Positions 47,726 through 58,938 of a DNA stretch of 64,000 nt are shown here, one piece after another. The DNA is from Agelaius tricolor. Lineage: Eukaryota; Chordata; Aves; Passeriformes; Icteridae. Each line of letters opens with the position of its first letter. The first letter of the stretch is position 1. The stretch lies in NCBI GenBank assembly GCA_023055355.1, contig JALJCS010000015.1, positions 21,875,516 to 21,939,515 on the forward strand, read 5' to 3'. Below the pieces are notes generated by a model. It searched no databases and was not told the origin of the DNA. It was given only the letters and a program-made list of their open reading frames with translations. A program made the translations under genes and the position numbers.

Positions 47726-48440
47726 CAACACATGGAGGCTGAGGGGCAGCTTGAGGGGCACTGTGGGGGCTTAAGGGTGACAGAGGCTGGGAGCTGAGGG
47801 AGGAACAGGGAGAGGGGACAGCGGGTGACACACAGAGATGCTGAGGGTGGCAGGGGCAGCTGTAGGATGACACAGAGAAGCTGGGGGCTGAGGGGCAAAG
47901 GAGAGGGGTCAAGGGTGACACACAGGAGCTGAGGGCTGGGGGGGCAGAGGGACCAGTTGAGGGGTAAAGGGACAGGGCTTGAGGGCTGGACAGTCCAGTG
48001 GAGATCAGGGGTGCACAGTACAGCTGTACCACCCCTCACCCCAGCCCTAACCTCAGCCTAAGCAGCCCCCCTAAAAACAGCCTTTTCCCCCAACAGCAGC
48101 ACAACACAGCAGCCCTAACAGCGAGACCAGACAGCAACCCTCACACAGCAGCACAATGACAGAACCCTCAGAGGACAACAGACCCACTGCAGAAAGGTAG
48201 GGATGACATCTGTGGGCTAGACAGCAAGAGGTAGAGTTTGGAGACTGAGCATGTCTTTTTGAGTTTTTTTTTCCAGGACTTTTAAAGGTATTTAGGGGAT
48301 TTTGGAAGGGACTTTTCTGGGACTACTTAGGGTGCTGTTGGGGCTTTTTCAAAGCCATTTTATGAGTCTTTAGCATATTTGGAAGATTATGGTCAGGGTC
48401 AGAGAAAACACCCTCCGAAAAGGCAGAGTTTTAGGACTGC
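47725..48440 (+). repeat. Subtelomere-like block, copy 3
   Basis: G-rich minisatellite (47,725-48,000), then CCCTCACCCCAGCCCTAACC, CCCCCAACAGCAGCACAAC and the shared head (AGGGATGACATCTGTGGGCT), then a short TTTTAGG-like tail (48,255-48,400). Same order as copy 2, so this is a segmental duplication. Confidence 0.8.
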
Positions 48441-48591
48441 AGTGGAATGCTTTAGAAAGGGGCCAGCAGTGGCACAGCGGGTTGGGTCCCACGCCGCCAG
48501 TCCGAAGGTTGTAAGTTTTAGACCCAGCTAAGTTGTTGTGGTTAGGGTTAGATGCTCTCAGCTTTGGTCTGGGAGAACTTCTGCACAGAAA

Positions 48592-48846
48592 AACTCACCC
48601 CCCGCGTTTCCCGACGCCAGTTTGCAGGAGGTGCTCGGCACTGCCAGGGCAGCCCGAGTTCTCGGCGCGGGCAGCTTTGCTCCCGGAGAAATCCTGCGCC
48701 GGCCCTCTTCCCCGTAAAGCCAAACTCAGCCCCGCTGCGCGTCGACGTCCGTTCGCAGGAGGCACGTGGCACTCCAAGGGCGGCAAGAGTTCTCGGCGTT
48801 GGCAGCCGTGGTCCGTGAGAAATCGTTCTCTGCGGTTTTGGAGGCC
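48592..48846. repeat. Diverged tandem duplication, about 127 bp
   Basis: Two adjacent copies (about 48,592-48,720 and 48,721-48,846) share AACTCA at the start, then GCAGGAGG, GGCACT, GAGTTCTCGGCG, GGCAGC and GAGAAATC in order. They are CpG-rich. No stable coding frame. Confidence 0.75.
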
Positions 48847-48849
48847 GAA

Positions 48850-50390
48850 TCGCAGTTTTGCCCACGGGCACACAGAGAGGAAAGACGGTTAATTTCCTTA
48901 GAAAGGAAAGTCTGGCAGCCCATGGTTTAAGGGGCAGACGAAGGGCTGTGCAGGGGAAGGAACTCCTCACAGGACCTTTCTTCACCTCAAGCCCCACTCC
49001 AAGGTCTAGCAGCCCCCCGTGTGCGCAGCTGCTTTCAGAGGGTTACCCAGGCACACCCGCACAGGGAGCTGCTAGTCTAGAGGGGCTAACGGGGCATCCC
49101 AAGGGTCCCTCCAGGAACTATGGTCGGAGCATCCAGCACGGACTAGGGAGCAGCCAGACCCACCCGGGCACGGAGCATCACTTTGAGAAAATGCCAAGGG
49201 AAGAGCCCTTTTGCCAAGGGGCAGCATCTGAGCAGGCCAGGCAGCACGTGGGGTTCCAGGAGAGGGCTTTCAACTTTCCCCTTTTACTGTGTCAGTCCCT
49301 CCCCAGGGCCCCCAGACCCTCCACAGCACTCCCAGAAAGGAGAGGGGTTATTAGGAGAAAAAGGGTTTAGAAAAAAGGCAAAAAGCTTCCTTTTCCTTTA
49401 TTTTTTGTGTTCAAACTGGGAGGGACTCTGCTTCCCCTGCAATTTTAATGGTCTCAGTTGAAAGAATCCCTGCCTTTTCTATGCTGTTTGGGGTGTTAAT
49501 TGACAGAGAGTCCTCATTTTCTATTATTTTCCAGTTTAAGTAGAAGGGGAAAATATTGAAAATGTTTCTTATGGGTTTGAATTTAGGGTAGCCGGCCACT
49601 TTTTGTTGTCCTGAGGCCTAAATTGAGGGAGAAGCCCAGCTATCCCTCCATAAGAGTTTGAACTGAGGGAAAAATCCCTCTTTTTTCATCACTAGAGAGA
49701 TTTAAAGTGATGAAAACCCCTCTTTTCCCAGTACTTAAGGAGAATAAATCAAAGGGCAGAAGCTATTTATTTGCTATTGTATTAGTTTCAGTAGAGGTAA
49801 CTGCCCCATTTCCTCTGTTTAAGGGGTGCACTGGAAGGAAGCTCTGCCTTTTTCAGCATTTTAAGGGTTTAAAACTACATTTCAGGGCCCTTCTTTCTGT
49901 GCCGTAGGACCAAGTACCTCAGAGCAGGGTGAGCCTGGCATGCACTTAACCCTTACACTGCCTGGGAAGCTTTTATTTTTCTTATTTTTACTTATAATGT
50001 AGATAGGCCTAATTAGAGGTCCCAAGGAGACTTAGACTATTCATATCATAAGCATTCTTCTCCACCCAGCTCAGTCACACGTGAAGTACTACTTAGTAGC
50101 CACTAAGGAATAATTATAAGTAAGTTAACAGCAAATTACCCAATTTATCTAGTTATGCTGCCTAAACAGAAAGTTATATTTCTTACCAGTTTTCTACCCT
50201 TTTACTCTAAGTAGTTGTTGCAAAAAAGAAAGTGCTGTTATTTTTCTGAAGAGTTTTCTTCTATAACAAGCCCTTTGCTCCCCTTGAATTTGAGTCAGAG
50301 GAGCCAAACAGCTGTAGCTTCTCTGAGGGCTTTTATGCCCGGTGGGATTCGCCCCCTCCCTTTTCCTGGGTGCCATGGGAACGAGAGGCG
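48850..50390. other. Unrecognised DNA with loose GGGTTT/AAACCC-type words
   Basis: No gene found. Phrases such as GTTTGAACTGAGGGAAAAAT and AGCCCAGCTATCCCTCC recur in loose form at 49.6-49.9 kb, which suggests an old degenerate repeat. Confidence 0.35.
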
Positions 50391-50440
50391 GGCACCATCA
50401 GGGGTATATTAACCCCAGCTTTTGCTGAGGGGGTTCATTC
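50335..50440 (+). promoter_or_regulatory. Candidate TATA promoter
   Basis: A GC-box-like run (TTCGCCCCCTCCC, about 50,347) is followed by GTATATTAA at 50,404-50,412 and then a pyrimidine-rich start region about 30 bp downstream. It lies upstream of the first exon-like block of the tandem-exon region. Motif evidence only. Confidence 0.35.
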
Positions 50441-50790
50441 CCTCTCTGGGCTGTGCTAGGATAAGAGCTTTCCTCTCATTTCAGAGAAGAGGCTCTTTCA
50501 GCTTATCTTAGCTTGTTTTCAGTAGGTGCTTCTGGCCATCTAAAGCAACAGAGGCTTTGAAGATCCTGTGAAGAAAACAGCATAGAATACAGGGACTATT
50601 TAAGTTCACAATTTTGGGTTTTGTGTTTAGGGGTGGTAAAGTGCATTTGTAATTTCTGGTTTTGTTTGTATTTTGTTTTGTATTTTTTTTTTTAGGAAGA
50701 GCGCAGCTTCCAGAGGCTGCAGGTTGTGTCAGCTACAACACTTTTCAGCAGATTCATCATGTCACAAGAGGGATCTGCCTAGTGTCAAAG

Positions 50791-53700
50791 ATGATGTTTG
50801 AGATTGAGGCTTCAGGTGAGTTGAGGATTGTGACTAGGAGAGGGAGGCTGAGCAGGTATCCAGTTAGGAGGTATTGTTGGGGGGGGTGGTTTTGAAGGCA
50901 GCAGGGTGAGAAAGGGTGATTATTTGAGGCCCCCCCCCACCCCAAGGCTTTTTAGAAGCCTAGCAGAGGCATTCACATGTCTTACAGCACACAAGGTCAT
51001 CCACTGCACTCACAGGAATGCTATTTTACTTTGCCTTTCTCTAACCCATGTGCCACTCATAATAATGGCCACAGCCTTGGAATCAGGATGAAGCTGGAGC
51101 CTGAAGGAGCCAGGCACACTCAGGAGAGGGCAAGTATCTGACTTGCTGGGATTTGGCCCACATAACTCTGTACTCATACTTTGGTTTTGTTTTTCTTTAT
51201 TGTAGCTGACCGAGAGGCTAACAGGCGATCATGGGGCCCTCCGAGGCAGACTCATTTCAGGTGCGGACCCACATCACCGATCATCCAAAAGATAAGTCAG
51301 GGCCACGGCCTGGAGATGGGATGATGGGAGAGCAGTGGGTTGGGAGTTCCTGGGACAGATTTAAAAATTAGCAGAGGGAAAAGTAATCTTCTCCAAGGGG
51401 CCTCTTAGGACAGCTAAAGGGAGAGGTTCTACTTTTGACAGCAGCTTTCAGGCAGGCAGCGCAGAACAGTTCCGGTCCATGTCGTGTTGTCCGGTGTATC
51501 ATGTTACCTAGTGTGTCTTTGGGGTCCCTTTTGACTTTTCCCCTCGAGACCCTCACCACAAGCATAATGCGTTGTGTTTGTTGTCCCCCTGTTTGTCACG
51601 TTCCGTGTCACGGGTGTCTGCACATATTTGTGCCGGAGCTGCTCTGCCCTGCCCTGCCGCATAGCCCGCTGCAACAGGACAAGTCCCAGGGACTTGCAGT
51701 TTGTGGGGTGTTGCCAGACTCTAGATGATATTCCTAGACAGACAGAAGATATTTGGAGCTGTGAAGTTATCCCACAGCCCTTTGACTTTTGTCCTCACTT
51801 TCTTTCAGATGCAGAAGGATAAAATCCAGGGCAAAATCCATCCACCCATCCTGAGTGAGGAGGTTCCCCCGAGCAGGTCAGTCACTGTTTGTCTCTGCAG
51901 GGGGAGTGTAAAGTGTGACTTTGTTACAGCACTGTTCTTTTTCTTTTCAGGAGGTAAAGCTGGGTATCAGCAGTCAAGATGAGGTGGGCAAGGTGAGCAT
52001 TGAGTAGCATCCAGAAGCAGTTGTTATTGCTCCAGTCTCATTTTCCGGTGCAACTCTAAGCATCTGTTCCCGTTTCTGCGCTTTAGGCAATCCACTCGGA
52101 GTACGCCGAGCCCCAGTCACCAACCGGCCGACGCACCAGGTGCGCCGCTCTCCCCAGCCCTGCGGAAGAATCACGGGACTCGTTGATGAAGCCTCTGCCT
52201 TTTCTATTTAAAGGTGTCACCAGGGTAGCCTTGGGCACGGGCCGAGGAGTCAGGAGTCACGGTGAGTCGGGGAAGTAGGGAGGAGGAGCTAGGGTCCGCT
52301 CAGGTTTCAGCAATGCCACATGACCTCGTCTCCTTTTAACCCAGGCTTACCCCCGTGACAATGGCATCAGCCTCGGAGCGTGGCCGAAGGGTGCGGCCCC
52401 AGGAGCTGGGCATTCTTAGGAGAACGGTGAGTAGCAGAATTGTTGGGTTTTGGTCAGTTTGCTGCAGAGATCATGCATTGATATTTGAATTTCTTTCATG
52501 TAGCTGACTAAGAAACAACAGGGAGTTGTTGAACAACAGTGCCAGCAGGAACTTCCCAGATGTTGAGGCTGCCTTCTTTTGCACCTGACATGGATAGGCA
52601 TCCCCAGATGTCCGAGAGATAAGTAGAGGGCTACAACCCACAGAGGGGATGAAAGCGGGGCGCAAGGCAGGGACCCACCGGGAGGGGTTTTTGAGTCTTC
52701 TTTGGAGATGGGGGTGTCCATGAAGCGGACACCTTAGGCCCCATAAAAGGAAAGCCTGACTTTTCATCACAGTGCTGAGGTGTGCAGGGCAGAGCAGTCC
52801 CGGTGTGTATCGTGTCACTTGTCTTTTGTGTATTATGTGTTGTTTGCATATGTCATATCTTTTACCTTAGGCCTTGGTGGGGCCTGTCAGAAACCCTGGC
52901 ATCATTGTTAGCATCTGTGATCTCTGCATTCCTTGGCCTGGCACCCATGCCATAGAACTTTTGACTCGGGAGCTCAGACAGGCATCAGACTCTCTTGTGT
53001 CTTTAGAAGCATCCGGTCAGCTGTCTTTTCAGGTCTTGTTCTGAGCTGTATGGACAGCTATGTCCCGCCAGGATCCATTATGGCGGACTAGGACTCGAAA
53101 GAACATGAGGGCAGGTAGAGGCTTCTGGCTGTATGATTCTTGGGCATCCATCTTTGCAGTTCTTGGAATAAATCATTCGGTTAGCATCTTTTTCCTCCAG
53201 GTTTCTCTGAGCCTCATCAGCTCACCATCGGTCTCACCTCGGTCATCTCCTTTTGCATCTTCTCAGTCCTCGCAGCCATTTTCCTTGCCAGGAGATTTCT
53301 GTCCGTGTCGTGTTCCCGTTGTTTGTCACGTCCTGTCCCGTGTCACGGGTGTCTGCACACATTTGTGCCGGAGCTGCTCTGCCTTGCCGCATAGCCTGGT
53401 GCAATAGGAGAAGTCCCGGGGACTTGAAGTTTGTAATGCGGGGTGTAGTTGGACTCTAGATGGACACAAGATATCTGGAGCTCTTAAGTTATCCTGCAAC
53501 AGTTTGACTCTTGTCCTAACTTTTTTTTCAGATTCAGATGGATTAAATCTGTGCCAGAGGGCCCCATCCCGGGTGAGTAGTTTCCCCCGAGCAGGTGAGG
53601 CACCATTTGTCTCTGCAACAGAAGTGTATGTGGTGACTCTGTTACAGCTCTGTTCTTTGTCTTTCTTTTTAGGAACTAAGTCTGGATACCAGCAGTCAAG

Positions 53701-56700
53701 GTGAGCAGTGGAGAGAAGTAGCTGTTATTGCTCCAGTCTCAGTTTCTGGTGCTGCTCTAAGCTTCCATTCTCTTTTTTGTGCTTTAGGCAATCCACTCGG
53801 AGCCTGCCAAGCCCCTGTCACCAGCCCGCCGATGCACTGGGTTCCCCGCACGTGTGAGCCCTGCGGATGCATTACAGGACCTGGTGATGAAACCCTGAAC
53901 TCTTCTATTTAAAGGTGCCATCCAGGTGGCCTTCAGCAGCTGCCGAGGAGTTGCGGTGAGTAGGGGAAGTAGGGAGGAGGAGCCAGGTTCCACTCAGGCT
54001 TCAGCCATGCCAAATCACCTCCTCTCCTCTTAACCCAGGCACCCCCTGTGACGACAGCCTCGGTCTCCGAGCGTGCCCGAAGCGTGCGGCCCAAGCAGCT
54101 GAGCATTCTTAGGAGCAGGGTGAGTAGCAGACTTGTGGGGTTTTGGCCGATGGGCTGCCAAGATCGGGCACTGATGTTTGGTTTTTTTTAATACAGCTGT
54201 CTAAGAGACACCAGCCCGGTGCCAGCAGGACCTTCCTGGCTGACAAGGTGGCCTTTCTTCACACCTGAGACGGCATCCCCAGCTGTGCGAGAGATAAGTA
54301 GAGGGCCACGACCCACAGAGGTAATGAAAGCAGGGTGCTGGTTTGGGAATTACTGGGAGGGGTTTTTGAGTCTGCTTTGGAGGTGGGGGGTGTCCATGAA
54401 GCGGCCCCTTAGGCCCCATAAAAGGAAAGCCTGACTTTTCATCACAGTGCTGAGGTATGCAGGGCAGAGCAGTCCCGGTGTGTATCGTGTCACTTGTCTT
54501 TTGTGTATTATGTGTTGTTTGCATATGTCATGTCTTTTACCTTAGGCCTTGGTGGGGCCTGTCAGAAACCCTGGCATCATTGTTAGCATCTGTGATCTCT
54601 GCATTCCTTGGCCTGGCACCCATGCCATAGAACTTTTGACTCGGGAGCTCAGACAGGCATCAGACTCTCTTGTGTCTTTAGAAGCATCCGGTCAGCTGTC
54701 TTTTCAGGTCTTGTTCTGAGCTGTATGGACAGCTATGTCCCGCCAGGATCCATTAAGGCGGACTAGGACTCGAAAGAACATGAGGGCAGGTAGAGGCTTC
54801 TGACTGTAGGATTCTCGGGCATCCATTTTTTCAGTTCTTGGAATAAATCATTCAGTTAGCATCTTCTTCCTTCAGTGTTTTCTGAGCCTCGTCAGCTTGC
54901 CATCGGTCTCACCTCGGTCATCTCATTTGGCATCTTCTCAGTCCTTGCAGTCATCCTTCTTGCCCAGAGATTTCTGTCTGTGTTGTGTGCCCATTGTTTG
55001 TCGTGTCCTGTCTGTCCCGTGTCACGGGTGTCTGCACACATTTGTGCCGGAGCTGCTCTGCCCTGCCACATAGCCTGGTGTAATAGGAGAAGCCCCGGGG
55101 AGTTGAAGGTTGTAATGTGGGCTGTACTTGGACTCTAGATGCTATTCCTATATTGACCTAAGGTGTTTGTAGCTTTTGAGTTATCGTGCAGGTGTTTGAC
55201 ATATGTTCTAACTTTCTTTCAGGTGCAGATGCATTGCATCCATGGCAGAGCCCCCCATCCTGGGTGAGGGGGTTCCCACAAGCAGGTCAGTCACCATTTG
55301 TCTGTGCAGGGGGAGTGTCAAGTGTGACCCTATTACAGCGCTGTTTTTTGTCTTTATTTTTAGGAAGTATAGCTGGATCCCAGCAGTCAAGTTCAAGAGA
55401 GCAAGGTGAGCAGTAGCCTTTCTTGTTGCTGAGGTCTGAATTCTAAGGGGGCAAGTCTAAGTCTCCATTCTCATTTTTGTGCCTTAGGCAATCCACTCGG
55501 AGCACGCCAAGCTCCCATCCCCACCTGGCCGACGGACCGAATTTTCCACCCTGATGAGCCCCGTCTTCCGGGTAGCAGTCAGGAACCACCGAGGAGTTGC
55601 GGTGAGTCAGGGAAGTAGGGAGGAGGACCGAGGGTCCAGTCAGTTTTCAGCAATGCCACATCACCTCCTGTCTTCTTAACCCAGGCGTACCCCACGACGA
55701 CGGCGTTGGCCTCCAAGCGTTCCCGAAGCGTGCGACCGGAGGAGCCGGGCCTTCTTAGGAGAAGGGTGAGTAGCAGACTTGTGGGGTTTTGGCCGATGAG
55801 CTGCCAAGATCAGGCACTGATGTTTGGTTTTCTTTAATATAGCTGTCTAAGAGACACCAGCCCGGTGCCAGCAGCAACTTCCCAGCCGGCGAGGCGGCCT
55901 TTCTTCGCACCCGACACGGACCGGCATCCCCAGCTGTCCGAGAGATAAGTAGAGGGCTCCGACCCACAGAGGGGATGAAAGCGAGGTGCTGGGTTGGGAC
56001 TCCTGGGATCGGGGAGGGGAGGTCTTGAGTTGGCTCTGGAGATGAGAGTAGCCAAGAATTGGCCCCTTAGGCCCCCTAAAAGCAAAATCTCACTTTGGAT
56101 CACAGTGCTGAGGTGCACAGGGCAGAGCAGTCCCGGTGTGTATCGTGTCACTTGTCTACCGTGCATTATGTCTTGTTTGGGTGTCTCATGTCTTTTATCT
56201 TAGCCCTTTGAGGGGCCTATCAGAAACCTCGGCAGTATTCTTAGCAGCCACGATCTCCACGTTTCTTTGGCCCGGCACCCAGGCCATAAAACTTTTGACT
56301 CGGGAGCTCAGACAGGCATCAGAATTGCAACTCTTTGTAAGCATCCAGTCAGATGTCTTTTCAGGTCTCGTTCTGAGCTGTATGGACAGCTGCACCCTGC
56401 AAGGTTCTATTATGGTGGATTAGGACTTGTAAGAATGTGAGGGCAGGTAGAGGCTTCTGACCGTAGGGCTCCTGTGCATTCATCTATGCAGTTCTTGGAC
56501 TAAAACATTCAGTTTAGCATCTTCCTTCTCCAGGGCACTCTGAGCCTTATCAGCTCGCCATCGGTCTGTCTTACCTCGGTCATCTCATTTGGCATCTTCT
56601 CAGTCCTCGCAGTCATCCTTCTTGCCTAGAGATTTCTGTCCGTGTCTTGTGCCCATTGTTTGTCGCGTCCCGTGTCACGGGTGTCAGCACACGCATTTGT

Positions 56701-58938
56701 GCCGGAGCTGCTCTGCCCTGCCGCATAGCCTGGTGTAATAGGAGAAGCCCCGGGGAGTTGAAAGTTGTAATGTGGGCTGTACTTGGACTCTAGATGGTAT
56801 TCCTAGGTTGACATAAGGTGTTTGCAGCTTTTGAGTTATCGTGCATGTGTTTGACATATGTTCTACCTTTCTTTCAGGTGCAGATGAATTACATCTGTGG
56901 CAGAGGGTTAGGGTTACGAGGTGCCAGGCCTTCTTAGGAGAACGGTGAGTAGCAGACTTGTGTGGTTTTGGCCGATGTGGTGCCAAGGTCAGGCGTTGAT
57001 GTTTGTTTGGTTTTCTTTAATATAGCTGTCTAAGTGACAACAGCCCGGTGACAGCACAACTTCCCAGCCGGCGAGGCGGCCTTTCTTCGCACCCGACACG
57101 GACCGGCGTCCCCAGATGTCCGAGAGATAAGTAGAGGGCTCCGACCCACAGAGGGGATGAAAGCGAGGTGCTGGGTCGGCACTCCTGGGATGGGGGAGGT
57201 TTTGAGTTGGCTCTGGAGACGAGGGTAGCCAAGAAGTGGTCCCTTAGGCCCCCTAAAAGCAAAATCTCACTTTTGATCACCGTGCTGAGGTGAGCAGGGC
57301 AGAGCAGTCCCGGTGTGTATTGTGTCACTTGTCTGTTGTGCATTATGTCTTGTTTAGCTGTCTCATGTCTTTTATCTTAGCCCTTTGAGGGGCCTACCAG
57401 AAACCTTGGCACCAGTCTTAGCATCTGTGCTCTCAGCGTTCCTTGGCCTGGCACCCATGCCATAGAACTTTTGACTCGGGAGTTCAGACTCTCATCTCTT
57501 TTTATAAGCATCCAGTCAGCTGTTTTTTCAGGTCTTGTTCTGAGCTGTATGGACAGCTATACCCCGCCAGGATCCATTATGGCGGACTAGGACTTGAAAG
57601 AATGTGAGGGCAGGTAGAGGCTTCTGGCCGTAGGATTCTCGGGCATCCATCTTTGCAGTTCTTGGAATAAATCATTCAGTTAGCATCTTTTTCCTCCAGG
57701 GTTCTCTGAGCCTCATCAGCCCACCATCAGTTTCACCTCGGTCATCTCCTTTTGCATTCTCTCAGTCCTCACAGCCATTTTCCTTGCCAGGAGATTTCTG
57801 TCCGTGTCGCGTCCCCGTCGTCTGTCACGTCCCGTGTCACGGGTGTCAGCACACACATTTGTGCCGGAGCTGCGCTGCCCTGCCGCGTAGCCCGGTGCAA
57901 TAGGAGAAGTCCCGGGGACTTGAAGTTTGTAATGTGGGGTGTAGTTGGACTCTAGATGGGATTTGTAGATGGACACAAGATATCTGGAGCTCTTAAGTTA
58001 TCCTGCAACAGTTTGACTCTTGTCCTAACCTTTTTTCAGATTCAGATGGATTAAATCCGTGCCAGAGGGCCCCATCCCGGGTGAGGGGATTCCCCCAAGC
58101 AGGTGAGGCACTACTTGTTTCTGTAGAGGAAGCATAAATGGTGGCTGTTACAGCATTGTTCTTTGTCTCTCTTTTTAGGAAGTTAAAGCCGAGAGCAGCA
58201 GTCAAGGCCAAGTGGGCGAGGTGAGCATTGACTAGCGTACAGAAGCAATTGTTATTGCTGAGGTCTCAGTTTCTGGTGCAGCTTTAAGCATCTCTTTTTT
58301 TTTTTTTATTTTAGGTGGTCCGCTTGCAATCTATCCTAGCCGAGCATATCCGTGCCAGGTGGGTGCGAGCTTAAGGTATCGGTGTGGCATATTTGTCAGA
58401 TTTGGGAGGTTGTGTTTTCACAGTATCTCAGCATGCTTTTCTGCTTTGTTACTTTGCAGGTGCTGTTGCTTCCCTAGGTACGCCAAGGAACAGAGGAGGG
58501 CAGGTGAGTCGGCATTTAGGCAGGCTGACTCATAGGTGAATGTTATGCAGCAGCATGCTAAGCATGTACCTTTTCTCTTTGCAGGTATCTTCTGGCCAGC
58601 CTCCGGAGTCAAATCAAGATTTGAGGTGAGCCGGGGCAGTGGTGCGGAGGAGTCCCGGGGATTACTGTTGTTGAGGGCAATAGTGACCTTTTCTGTTTTG
58701 TCTTAGGTACCCTGAGGAGGCTCTTACCCAAAGCTTAGAAACGGCAACACCGAAGCACACGCGGAGAACATATCAACGTCCACGTGCGACCGAGGATGGA
58801 TTTTGTCCGCTCCTCTTCCAAAAGCTAAGTGTCGGTGCCAGCGGTTGGGAGAAGGGGAAAAACCTTTACTATCACAGGGGGCAATTTCACGTCAGCTTAG
58901 CGGAGAGGTCTGTAGCGGGACAGGCTCTCTGGAAGTAA
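50791..58938 (+). CDS. Hypothetical spliced ORF of 197 codons (speculative)
   Basis: Joining 50,791-50,815, 51,206-51,260, 55,223-55,263, 55,364-55,405, 55,488-55,601, 58,460-58,503, 58,585-58,625 and 58,707-58,938 gives 594 nt with matching phases and no internal stop. It starts MMFEIEAS and ends with QALWK. The middle contains GNPLGARQAP from a C block; in the same frame the other C blocks read GNPLGVRRAP and GNPLGACQAP. The predicted protein is Arg/Ser/Pro-rich, with no signal peptide or membrane segment. I chose the third copy of F, E and C because the first and second copies contain stops, so the path is selected. No family recognised. Transcript data would be needed. Confidence 0.2.
51206..52503 (+). 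repeat. Macro-repeat unit 1 (divergent)
   Basis: Starts with the A block (TGTAG then CTGACCGAGAGG) and contains the marker GTGTCACGGGTGTCTGCACA at 51,605, then F, E, C and D blocks. About 1.3 kb; the 5' half is divergent. Confidence 0.75.
52504..54196 (+). repeat. Macro-repeat unit 2
   Basis: About 1.69 kb, with the A block at 52,504, the marker GTGTCACGGG at 53,340, and F (53,532), E (53,673), C (53,788) and D (54,039) blocks. The stretch from CCCATAAAAGGAAAGCCTGA onward is nearly identical to unit 3. Confidence 0.88.
54197..55842 (+). repeat. Macro-repeat unit 3
   Basis: About 1.65 kb, with the A block at 54,197, the marker at 55,019, and F (55,223), E (55,364), C (55,488) and D (55,685) blocks. 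All block edges keep AG and GT. Confidence 0.88.
55843..57025 (+). repeat. Macro-repeat unit 4, deleted, with telomeric motif at the junction
   Basis: About 1.18 kb. It has the A block and the marker (56,672). From the F block it jumps directly to the end of the D block; about 0.5 kb present in unit 3 is missing. The join carries GGGTTAGGGTTA (56,905-56,916). Confidence 0.85.
56905..56916 (+). repeat. TTAGGG insertion at deletion junction
   Basis: GGGTTAGGGTTA lies exactly where about 0.5 kb is missing relative to the neighbouring units. Confidence 0.8.
57026..58314 (+). repeat. Macro-repeat unit 5
   Basis: About 1.29 kb, with the A block at 57,026, the marker at 57,834, F at 58,040 and E at 58,179. 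After this the homology fades into the unique exon-like blocks at 58,315 and beyond, the first of which looks like a diverged C block. Confidence 0.8.

Noticed and set aside
55843..55990. Resemblance of the A block (PAVREISR) to the histone H3/CENP-A motif ALREIRR
   Set aside because: Only a few residues match, the flanking histone-fold sequence is absent, and other copies of the block do not preserve it.
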